From NCBI GenBank assembly GCA_902782505.1, contig CACZNO010000006.1, positions 1 to 5,348 on the forward strand: a stretch of DNA of 5,348 nt, given 5' to 3'. Positions 1-5,225 of this stretch are shown here, one piece after another (the stretch's first letter is position 1; every line of letters begins with the position of its first letter). The position numbers and the translations under genes were made by a program. Under the pieces are notes generated by a model that searched no databases, was not told the origin of the DNA, and saw only the letters and a program-made list of their open reading frames with translations. This DNA is from an uncultured Erysipelotrichaceae bacterium (lineage in GTDB: Bacteria > Bacillota_I > Bacilli_A > Erysipelotrichales > Erysipelotrichaceae).

Positions 1-1
1 A

Positions 2-916
2 CGGGCAAGCTTGCCGTTATTGGTGATGAACTGCGTCGCGGCGGTGATCGCGGTGATCTATGCGTTTTTCTATAAGCGCATTTCCGGAGCTACCGAACGC
101 ATGGCGAAGGGAGATCTGGACCTGAACGTTGATACGCAATATCTGGTCGGCCCGGTGAAAAAACAGGCGGAAAACCTGAATTCGATCCGGGACGGGATGA
201 AGACGGCAGTGGAAAGCCGCATGAAATCCGAACGGCTGAAGACCGAACTGATCACCAATGTCTCGCATGATATCCGCACGCCGTTGACCAGCATCATCAA
301 CTATGTGGATCTTTTACAGAAGGAACCGGGCGAAGAGGAACGCAATAAGTACATGGAACGCTTATCGCGCAACGCCAACCGTCTGAAAAAACTGACGGAA
401 GATCTGATCGAGGCTTCCAAGGCGTCCACCGGCAACATTCCCGTGCACGCCGAAAATCTGGACCTCCGGGAAATCATCGAACAGGCCCTGGCGGAATACG
501 AGGAACGTTTTGAGGCGAAGAACCTGGAGCCGATCATCAATATGGACCAGGGCGTGAAAGTGTACGCGGACGGAAGGTTATTATGGCGTGTGCTGTCCAA
601 CCTTTTCTCGAACATCTCCAAATACGCCCATGACGATACGCGTATCTACATCGACGTTAAAGCGCAGGGGAACGCTCCGGTGAACGTCTGTATCAAAAAC
701 ATTTCCCACGATCCGCTGAACATCGACGCGGACGAACTCATGGAGCGCTTCGTGCGCGCGGACAGTTCCCGTCATACCGACGGAAGCGGCTTGGGATTAA
801 ACATCGCGAAAAGCCTCATGGAGTTACAGGGCGGCGCGTTAAACCTGACAATCGACGGCGATCTGTTCCGGGCGGATATCGGGATCCCGGCGGAAAAAAC
901 CGAACCTGTTTCTTAA
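2..916 (+). CDS. Sensor histidine kinase, 3' part (5' end outside window)
   Basis: Membrane sensor kinase of a two-component system; it should autophosphorylate on a histidine and pass the phosphate to a response regulator, probably encoded just upstream. The frame is open to the left edge, so the N-terminus is missing. Residues are counted from the TTG codon at 11. A hydrophobic membrane segment covers about residues 3-20, followed by a HAMP-like linker (about 21-60). The HisKA dimerisation helix carries the H box SHDIRTPL with phospho-acceptor His86 (nt 266-268). The HATPase domain shows an N box (NLFSNISKYA, residues 197-206), an F box (ERFVRADSSR) and a G2 box (GSGLGL, 258-263). A classical DxGxG G1 box is not visible; KNISHDPLNI stands there, a form I associate with a common Gram-positive kinase group. 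The gene ends 31 nt before an intrinsic terminator. The class call is secure, but the stimulus is unknown. Confidence 0.93.
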   Translation, partial: RASLPLLVMNCVAAVIAVIYAFFYKRISGATERMAKGDLDLNVDTQYLVGPVKKQAENLNSIRDGMKTAVESRMKSERLKTELITNVSHDIRTPLTSIINYVDLLQKEPGEEERNKYMERLSRNANRLKKLTEDLIEASKASTGNIPVHAENLDLREIIEQALAEYEERFEAKNLEPIINMDQGVKVYADGRLLWRVLSNLFSNISKYAHDDTRIYIDVKAQGNAPVNVCIKNISHDPLNIDADELMERFVRADSSRHTDGSGLGLNIAKSLMELQGGALNLTIDGDLFRADIGIPAEKTEPVS

Positions 917-946
917 GAAAAGCGCTTTCTTTATTAAGAGTAGTTT

Positions 947-978
947 AAGGATTACGGAAACGTCTGTAATCCTTTTTT
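947..978 (+). terminator. Rho-independent terminator after the histidine kinase gene
   Basis: AAGGATTAC (947-955) pairs perfectly with GTAATCCTT (966-974). Further pairs G956-T965 (wobble), G957-C964 and A958-T963 extend the stem to about 12 bp around a tetraloop. A run of six T (973-978) follows on the + strand and there is no matching T-run on the other side. It should end the kinase operon and separate it from the glycosyltransferase gene. Confidence 0.9.
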
Positions 979-987
979 CGTGAGGTT

Positions 988-993
988 TATAAC
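988..993 (+). promoter_or_regulatory. Possible -10 box for the glycosyltransferase gene
   Basis: TATAAC (5 of 6 matches to TATAAT) lies just after the terminator, in the only place where a separate promoter for the next gene fits. The -35 region at 16-18 bp spacing falls inside the 3' arm of the terminator and matches the consensus poorly. The implied transcript would start near 1000, leaving a 5' leader of only about 15 nt that contains the ribosome binding site. Read-through from the kinase operon is the alternative. Confidence 0.3.
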
Positions 994-1014
994 TTTGGCA
1001 AGGGAGGTGTTTTT

Positions 1015-2286
1015 ATGAAAGCACTGATGATTTTCGAGGAATTCAACAAAATCGCCGCGGTGTTGTTCGGGATTTGTTTCATGTACCAGATGGTATATAT
1101 GGTGATCGGCCTTTTGGCGCCGAAAGAGGAACCGGAAGAAACCCGCGAGAAAAAGCGCTACGCATTTATGATCTGCGCCCGCAATGAGGAAAACGTGATC
1201 GGGGAACTGGCGGAATCTCTGCGCGCGCAGGATTATCCGGAGGAACTCTACGACATATACGTTCTGGCAGACAACTGTATTGACGCGACCGCGCGGAAGG
1301 CAAGGGAAGCCGGCGCCATCGTGTATGAGCGTTTCAATCCGGAAAAAATCGGAAAAGGATACGCCCTGAATGAACTTTACAGCGATATCCTGCGGGACGA
1401 GGGAACCGAACGCTACGACGCGTATATCGTGTTTGACGCCGACAATATCGCGGACCCGCACTTCCTTTCCGCCATGAACCGCTCGTTCGCGTCCGGAAAG
1501 TACGACGCGATCACCGGATACCGCGCGTCCAAGAACTATGGCGAAAACTGGATTACCGCGGGATATTCCCTGTGGTTTTTACGGGAAGCGCGTTTCACCA
1601 ACGATCCGCGCATGCGTATCGGCAGCACCTGCATGGTCTCCGGCACGGGATTCTTAGTCAGCGCAAAGCTGATGAAGGAAAACGGCGGATGGCCGTACCA
1701 CCTTTTGACGGAAGACATTGAATTCAGCGTCAACTGCGCCCTGCACGGAAAACGCATCGGATATTGCGATGATGCGGTCTTCTATGACGAACAGCCTTCC
1801 TCGTTTGCGGTATCGTTCCGGCAACGGCTGCGCTGGACCAAAGGGTTCTTCCAGATCACCGCAAAATACGGAAAAAATCTGATCCGCAAAATTCTGCAGG
1901 GAAGGGAAAACGCGTTTGACTGTTACGACGTGTTGATGACCGTTGCGCCGGCGAGCATTCTCACGGCCGGATTATTGATCTACAACCTGGTGATCCTGGG
2001 GGCTTCCTTCTTCATGAATTCCTATATGGCAGGATTGTTCCAGGCCGCCGCGATCCGCTATCTCCTTACGGCCGTCTGGGGATTCTTCAGTCATTTCTTC
2101 CTGATGGGGGCTTTAACCCTGATCAAGGACTGGAAACGGATCCCCGCGACTCCGTATGAAAAAATCGCGAATCTGATCGTATTCCCGCTGTTTATGTTTA
2201 CGTATGTGCCGGTTACGATTGCGGCGGTATTCGCGAAGCCGGAATGGAAACCGATCAAGCACGGCGCAATCAGCCGGATCAAATAA
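1015..2286 (+). CDS. Membrane-anchored family 2 glycosyltransferase (processive-type motifs)
   Basis: Probable inverting glycosyltransferase that moves a sugar from a nucleotide-sugar donor on the cytoplasmic face of the membrane; acceptor and product are unknown. The 423-residue protein has one N-terminal membrane segment (about 11-34), a GT-A catalytic domain (about 48-290) and three C-terminal membrane segments (about 306-334, 344-370, 385-407). Catalytic landmarks are RNEE (56-59), ADN (85-87), the metal-binding DAD (141-143), TED (232-234) and QRLRW (270-274), the Q-x-x-R-W signature shared with cellulose and hyaluronan synthases. The C-terminal EWKPIKH resembles a tail I know from Firmicutes GT2 proteins. 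The start is set by AGGGAGGTG at 1001-1009, 5 nt before the ATG. An exopolysaccharide or cell-wall glycan role is plausible, but no sugar-pathway neighbour supports it, so it should not be named bcsA or hasA. Confidence 0.9.
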   Translation: MKALMIFEEFNKIAAVLFGICFMYQMVYMVIGLLAPKEEPEETREKKRYAFMICARNEENVIGELAESLRAQDYPEELYDIYVLADNCIDATARKAREAGAIVYERFNPEKIGKGYALNELYSDILRDEGTERYDAYIVFDADNIADPHFLSAMNRSFASGKYDAITGYRASKNYGENWITAGYSLWFLREARFTNDPRMRIGSTCMVSGTGFLVSAKLMKENGGWPYHLLTEDIEFSVNCALHGKRIGYCDDAVFYDEQPSSFAVSFRQRLRWTKGFFQITAKYGKNLIRKILQGRENAFDCYDVLMTVAPASILTAGLLIYNLVILGASFFMNSYMAGLFQAAAIRYLLTAVWGFFSHFFLMGALTLIKDWKRIPATPYEKIANLIVFPLFMFTYVPVTIAAVFAKPEWKPIKHGAISRIK

Positions 2287-2291
2287 CGGCT

Positions 2292-2307
2292 TCCCGGTCA
2301 TCCGGGA
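2292..2307 (+). other. Short inverted repeat after the glycosyltransferase gene
   Basis: TCCCGG (2292-2297) and CCGGGA (2302-2307) form a perfect 6-bp stem with a TCAT loop, 5 nt after the stop codon. No T-run follows (the next bases are TTATAAG), so this is at best a weak terminator or a 3'-end stabilising hairpin. It also falls about 25-40 bp upstream of the expected start of the next transcript, overlapping the -35 position, so a role as an operator is possible. Confidence 0.4.
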
Positions 2308-2317
2308 TTATAAGATG

Positions 2318-2326
2318 TGGTATAAT
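2318..2326 (+). promoter_or_regulatory. Extended -10 promoter for the unknown protein gene
   Basis: TGGTATAAT is a perfect TATAAT box (2321-2326) preceded by the TGn extension. No good -35 hexamer lies 16-18 bp upstream (TCATCC at 17 bp), which is typical for extended -10 promoters. Transcription should start near 2333. This leaves about 40 nt of leader before the ATG at 2374 and supports that start over the ATG at 2335. Confidence 0.6.
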
Positions 2327-2373
2327 TCTAGGTAATGAAACCATTCTTCCGACAGATAAAGAAAGGAGAAGAA

Positions 2374-2844
2374 ATGTATTTACAGGATATTTTACCGAAC
2401 ATAAACAGAAATCTGGATCACGGATTGATCATGGAAAACGGGGCTTGCGTCGATACGAATGAGAAGTACGCGGACTTTATCGGAACCGGGCCCGTCGACA
2501 ATTTGGAGGAGCTCAGTTTCTATTTTCCTGCCGAAGTCGGGGAACTGAGTGAAGACAGCGAGATATTTCTCGTTTACGCCGTGGAATTCAAAGACCTGAT
2601 CTTTACGACCAATATGGAGAGGATCCGGCCTGAACTCTTTAAGTGTTCCGGATTTAAGCACGTATATATTATCGATCCTGAAACTGAAGAGGTTCTGTTC
2701 CATTCCGAAAAATTCCATTGCGCTCCGCACAGCCTTTGCGATGATGAACTATGGAATATGTTCGCGTCGGCATATGAGATGGATCAGTTTAGCGCCATGG
2801 AAGACCCGCTGTTTTACGATCCGGACGTGAATCTTGACTGGTAG
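2374..2844 (+). CDS. Unrecognised acidic 156-residue protein
   Basis: I do not recognise a family. The ATG at 2374 is chosen because AAAGGAG (2362-2368) sits 5 nt before it. An in-frame ATG at 2335 would add 13 residues but lies within about 2 nt of the predicted transcript start and has no ribosome binding site. The protein is strongly acidic and has no signal peptide or membrane segment, so it is probably cytoplasmic. It alternates predicted strands such as IFLVYAVEFKDLIFTT and VYIIDPETEEVLFHS, suggesting a small mixed alpha/beta domain, and ends in an Asp-rich tail (YDPDVNLDW). Four cysteines occur, two of them in the CAPHSLC stretch near two histidines; metal binding is possible but unsupported. 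Its own promoter and a following terminator make it look like a single-gene unit. Codon use resembles the neighbours, so it is likely a real gene. Confidence 0.8.
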   Translation: MYLQDILPNINRNLDHGLIMENGACVDTNEKYADFIGTGPVDNLEELSFYFPAEVGELSEDSEIFLVYAVEFKDLIFTTNMERIRPELFKCSGFKHVYIIDPETEEVLFHSEKFHCAPHSLCDDELWNMFASAYEMDQFSAMEDPLFYDPDVNLDW

Positions 2845-2858
2845 AAAATGTGTATTAC

Positions 2859-2893
2859 AAGCCGGTGTATCCTGTCGGAGCGCCGGTTTTTTT
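2859..2893 (+). terminator. Rho-independent terminator after the unknown protein gene
   Basis: AAGCCGGTG (2859-2867) pairs with CGCCGGTTT (2881-2889) through seven Watson-Crick pairs and two G-U wobbles, with a small inner stem (TCC 2870-2872 with GGA 2877-2879). Seven T follow the GC-rich core (2887-2893). It lies 14 nt after the TAG and insulates the ribosomal operon from upstream transcription. Confidence 0.87.
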
Positions 2894-2963
2894 CGCGCTT
2901 GGATGAAGCGAAACCGGTGAGAAAAAAAGACGTTTTATGAGAAAGAAAAAAGACGGAAAGGTA

Positions 2964-2992
2964 TTGCAATAGCCTTGAAAGTTCGTTATAAT
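2964..2992 (+). promoter_or_regulatory. Main promoter of the S10 ribosomal protein operon
   Basis: A -35 box TTGCAA (2964-2969; 4 of 6 matches to TTGACA) and a perfect -10 box TATAAT (2987-2992) are separated by the optimal 17 bp. Transcription should begin near 2999-3000. The 20 bp directly upstream of the -35 box are A-rich (about 2938-2960, with A-runs at 2946-2951), at the position of an UP element. This fits a strongly expressed housekeeping sigma-A promoter. The stretch 2894-2937 between the terminator and this A-rich block holds no gene that I can support. Confidence 0.88.
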
Positions 2993-2998
2993 AGCCCG

Positions 2999-3234
2999 AT
3001 TCGGTAAAACGGATCGGTCGCTTTTTATAAGAATGAACGCGGTCTAAAAGAAATAAAAGAGAAAATGAAAAAAACGGTTGCGTTCGTTTGAGTGATTTGG
3101 TAATATATTGGGGCGACCGCGTGGACGTGCGAGGTTGCCGACACACCAAGGGACGTTGTCATGGCAAATGGGGTGTCGGGGAATTCGCATCGAGCGGGTC
3201 TATCATGGATGTAGACGAAAAAAGGAGGATTTCC
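2999..3234 (+). promoter_or_regulatory. Structured 5' leader of the S10 operon, candidate autoregulatory RNA
   Basis: About 235 nt of untranslated RNA precede rpsJ. Hand pairing shows a long-range helix ACGCGGTC (3037-3044) with GACCGCGT (3115-3122). Hairpin A joins 3138-3147 to 3170-3179 (nine pairs, one mismatch). Competing hairpin B joins 3135-3143 to 3157-3167 (nine pairs, a 2-nt bulge). A small hairpin GTCTA/TAGAC (3198-3202 with 3212-3216) ends just before the ribosome binding site at 3222-3229, which stays single-stranded. The segment between the arms of the long helix is A-rich and includes a small AACG/CGTT hairpin (3073-3084). Ribosomal protein operons are commonly controlled by one of their own products (L4 for the S10 operon in gammaproteobacteria) binding such leaders. 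Whether this RNA belongs to a known family cannot be decided here, and no clear terminator lies between leader and gene. Confidence 0.55.
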
Positions 3235-3546
3235 ATGGCAAACAACAGTGTAAGGATTCGTTTGAAAGCCTATGAACATCGTAGTCTGGATGCAGCAAGC
3301 GAAAAAATCGTGAAGGCTGTGAAGGAACACGGTGCGACGAAGGTTGTCGGACCGGTACCATTACCGACCGACAAGGAAGTGGTTACGATTTTGAGAGCGG
3401 TACATAAATATAAGGATAGCCGTGAACAGTTCGAAATCCGGACCCACAAGAGACTGATCGAAATCATCGGTCCGACTGCGGAGACCACAGACGCGTTAAC
3501 CCGTCTGGAACTGCCGAGCGGCGTTGATATCGAAATTAAACTGTAA
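3235..3546 (+). CDS. rpsJ: 30S ribosomal protein S10
   Basis: Protein uS10 of the small subunit head, which also acts as NusE in transcription antitermination. The 103 residues match the family length. Conserved blocks are clear: [12 protein letters not shown] at the start, GPVPLPT in the middle, then [18 protein letters not shown] and the C-terminal [11 protein letters not shown]. The frame stays open upstream to 3088 and contains an in-frame ATG at 3205. The ATG at 3235 is preferred because AAGGAGGA (3222-3229) lies 5 nt before it and the product then begins exactly as S10 proteins do. It is the first gene of the S10 operon, 12 nt before rplC, and is transcribed from the promoter at 2964-2992 through the structured leader. 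Confidence 0.98.
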   Translation: MANNSVRIRLKAYEHRSLDAASEKIVKAVKEHGATKVVGPVPLPTDKEVVTILRAVHKYKDSREQFEIRTHKRLIEIIGPTAETTDALTRLELPSGVDIEIKL

Positions 3547-3558
3547 CGGAGGTGCAAT

Positions 3559-4254
3559 ATGAAAGGTATTTTAGGAAGAAAAGCAGGCATGACGCAGGTC
3601 TTCACCCAGGACGGCACCCTGATCCCCGTTACGGTAGTCGTTGCGACACCGAACGTTGTCTTACAGAAGAAGACGACGGAAAAAGACGGTTACGAAGCGG
3701 TCAAGGTTGGATTTGAAGACAAATCCGAAAAGGGCGCGAACAAACCGGAAAAGGGAATTGCGGCGAAGGCAGGAACCGCTCCGAAGAGATTCCTTCATGA
3801 ATTCAAGGATGCGGATTTCCAGAATCTGAACGTCGGTGACGAAATCAAGGTTGACGTCTTCAAGGCGGGCGACATGGTCGATGTTCAGGGAACCAGCAGA
3901 GGTAAAGGTTATGCCGGTACGATCGAACGCTGGGGCGCTCATCGTCAGCCGGAAACTCACGGCGGATCCAAGAACGTTCGCCATATCGGTTCCTTAGCGA
4001 CTACCGGACGTAACAACGGCCGGATCGAAAAGGGCACGCATATGCCGGGTCAGTTAGGAAACGAAACGGTTACCAACCAGAACCTCGAAGTGATCAAGGT
4101 TGACACGGAAAACAATTACCTTCTGATCAAGGGAAACGTTCCGGGTCCGAGAAGAGGCCTTGTGATCGTCAAAGAAACAACCAAGAAAGTAAAGAACGTT
4201 GCGGCAAAAGAATTGCTGGTTGTTGAAAAAGCAGCGGAAGTAAAGGAGGGTTAA
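3559..4254 (+). CDS. rplC: 50S ribosomal protein L3
   Basis: Protein uL3 of the large subunit, an early assembly protein whose central loop reaches towards the peptidyl transferase centre. Family signatures are the N-terminal GILGRKAGMTQVF (3-15), GTSRGKGYAG (111-120), THGGS (133-137), MPGQLGNE (162-169), QNLEVIKVD (174-182) and LLIKGNVPGP (188-197). At 231 residues it exceeds the usual 205-215, owing to a C-terminal tail of about 22 residues (about 209-231) rich in Lys, Val, Ala and Glu. The central loop (about 138-161) departs from the common Firmicutes form: NVRHIGSLATTGRNNGRIEK stands where I expect an HRRPGSMG...VFKGK-like stretch. The gene starts at ATG 3559 with GGAGGTG at 3548-3554. 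Its last codons contain the rplD ribosome binding site. Confidence 0.97.
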   Translation: MKGILGRKAGMTQVFTQDGTLIPVTVVVATPNVVLQKKTTEKDGYEAVKVGFEDKSEKGANKPEKGIAAKAGTAPKRFLHEFKDADFQNLNVGDEIKVDVFKAGDMVDVQGTSRGKGYAGTIERWGAHRQPETHGGSKNVRHIGSLATTGRNNGRIEKGTHMPGQLGNETVTNQNLEVIKVDTENNYLLIKGNVPGPRRGLVIVKETTKKVKNVAAKELLVVEKAAEVKEG

Positions 4255-4257
4255 TCC

Positions 4258-4887
4258 ATGCCGACAATTAAGGTTATCGATAAGACCGGCAAGGAAGTCA
4301 AAGAACTGAGCCTTTCCGAAAAAGTGTTCGGTATCGAACCGCACACGCAGGCGATGTATGATGCGTTAAAAATGCAGATGGCATCGTTAAGACAGGGTAA
4401 CGCGGACACCAAGGAACGTTCCGAAGTTCGCGGCGGCGGCAAGAAGCCGTATCGTCAGAAGGGCACCGGCCGCGCACGTCGTGGTCACAGCCGTTCCCCG
4501 ATCATGGTAGGCGGCGGCACCGTATTCGGACCGACTCCGAGAAGCTACACCTATCACATCAACAAGAAAGTTTCCGCCCTCGCGATCCGTTCGTTCTTAT
4601 CCGAAAAGGTCCTCGATTCCGAGCTGGCCGTCATGGACAAGATCGAATTCGCGGAAGTCAAGACGAAGGATTTCGTCAAGATGATGGAAGATTGCAGCTT
4701 CCTTCAGAAGACGCTGTTCCTGGTCTCCGAAGATGACAACTGGGCGAACGCGTACACTTCCGGCCGGAATATTCCGAACGTGAAGATGCTGCCGGTCAAG
4801 GAAATCAATCCGATCGACCTGGCCAACGCGGATACCGTCGTGCTCACGGAAGCAGCGGTGAAGAACCTTGAGGAGGTCTACGCATAA
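4258..4887 (+). CDS. rplD: 50S ribosomal protein L4
   Basis: Protein uL4 of the large subunit; its extended loop lines the nascent-peptide exit tunnel, and in gammaproteobacteria L4 also represses the S10 operon by binding its leader. The 209 residues fit the family. The diagnostic loop is intact: RGGGKKPYRQKGTGRARRG (58-76), then VGGGTVFGPTPRSYTY (84-99) and the NKKVSALAIRSFLSEK helix (102-117). Two aromatic positions of the loop differ from the forms I remember: KPYRQKG instead of KPWRQKG, and SPIMVGGG where many homologues have Trp before the glycines. The C-terminal half folds as an alpha/beta domain ending in NADTVVLTEAAVKNLEEVYA. The ribosome binding site AAGGAGG (4243-4249) is inside the end of rplC, and the stop overlaps the rplW start by one base, so translation is probably coupled. 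Confidence 0.98.
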   Translation: MPTIKVIDKTGKEVKELSLSEKVFGIEPHTQAMYDALKMQMASLRQGNADTKERSEVRGGGKKPYRQKGTGRARRGHSRSPIMVGGGTVFGPTPRSYTYHINKKVSALAIRSFLSEKVLDSELAVMDKIEFAEVKTKDFVKMMEDCSFLQKTLFLVSEDDNWANAYTSGRNIPNVKMLPVKEINPIDLANADTVVLTEAAVKNLEEVYA

Positions 4888-5165
4888 TGGAAGCAAGAGA
4901 CATTCTTATTAAGCCGATCGTCACCGAAAAGACGATGAAACAGCAGTCCGACCTGAACCAGGTCACCTTCTATGTCAAGAAGGGTGTCAACAAGATCGAA
5001 ATCGCGAAAGCGGTCGAAGAGATCTACAATGTCAAAGTTACGAGCGTAAACGTAATCGTTACTCCGGAAAAGAAGAAGAGAGTCGGACGTTACTACGGCA
5101 GAACCACCGAGAAGCGCAAGGCCATCGTTACCTTGGCGGAAGGTGATTCCATCACCCTGTTCTAA
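4887..5165 (+). CDS. rplW: 50S ribosomal protein L23
   Basis: Protein uL23 sits at the exit of the nascent-peptide tunnel and is the docking point for trigger factor and the signal recognition particle. The 92 residues fit the bacterial length (about 92-100). Conserved features are the N-terminal DILIKPIVTEKTM (5-17), QVTFYVKKGVNKIEIAKAVEEIYNVKV spanning the central helix, and the basic loop EKKKRVGRYYGRTTEKRKAIVTL (61-83). The ATG shares its A with the rplD stop codon (TAATG at 4885-4889). The ribosome binding site AGGAGG (4871-4876) lies inside rplD, 10 nt upstream. The product ends in DSITLF, slightly different from the usual short acidic or hydrophobic ending. Confidence 0.97.
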   Translation: MEARDILIKPIVTEKTMKQQSDLNQVTFYVKKGVNKIEIAKAVEEIYNVKVTSVNVIVTPEKKKRVGRYYGRTTEKRKAIVTLAEGDSITLF

Positions 5166-5177
5166 GACAGGAAAAAC

Positions 5178-5206
5178 TATCGGGAGAAACGTGCTATTCC
5201 CGGATA
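5178..5206 (+). other. Hairpin in the rplW-rplB spacer
   Basis: TAT (5178-5180) and CGGGA (5181-5185) pair with TCCCG (5198-5202) and ATA (5204-5206), with G5203 bulged, giving eight pairs around a 12-nt loop. No T-run follows (AAATGCAC), so this is not a terminator. The 60-nt spacer is long for an otherwise tightly packed operon. A processing site, an mRNA-stabilising element or a protein-binding hairpin are possible; none is shown. Confidence 0.4.
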
Positions 5207-5225
5207 AAATGCACAGGAGGAAAAA

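Noticed and set aside
912..938. Imperfect dyad after the kinase stop codon around the palindrome AAAGCGCTTT (919-928)
   Set aside because: The core is only 10 bp and the outer CTTAA/TTAAG arms are out of register by three bases. The real terminator follows at 947-978, so I cannot support a separate function.
952..1461. Minus-strand open frame of 169 codons opposite the glycosyltransferase gene
   Set aside because: It is antisense to a gene with clear catalytic motifs, has no recognisable family or good ribosome binding site, and runs through the terminator at its 3' end. It is a shadow frame.
2896..2910. Small hairpin CGCTT/AAGCG after the second terminator
   Set aside because: Five base pairs with no T-run on either strand and no neighbouring motif; expected by chance.
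2814..3149. Minus-strand 111-codon frame across the S10 promoter region
   Set aside because: It spans a terminator, a strong + strand promoter and the structured leader, and its translation is low-complexity (Phe/Leu/Ser from A-rich DNA on the + strand). No supporting start signals.
3088..3234. N-terminal extension of S10 from TTG 3088 or ATG 3205
   Set aside because: The added residues do not resemble S10, neither start has a good ribosome binding site, and ATG 3235 has an ideal one and gives the normal family length.
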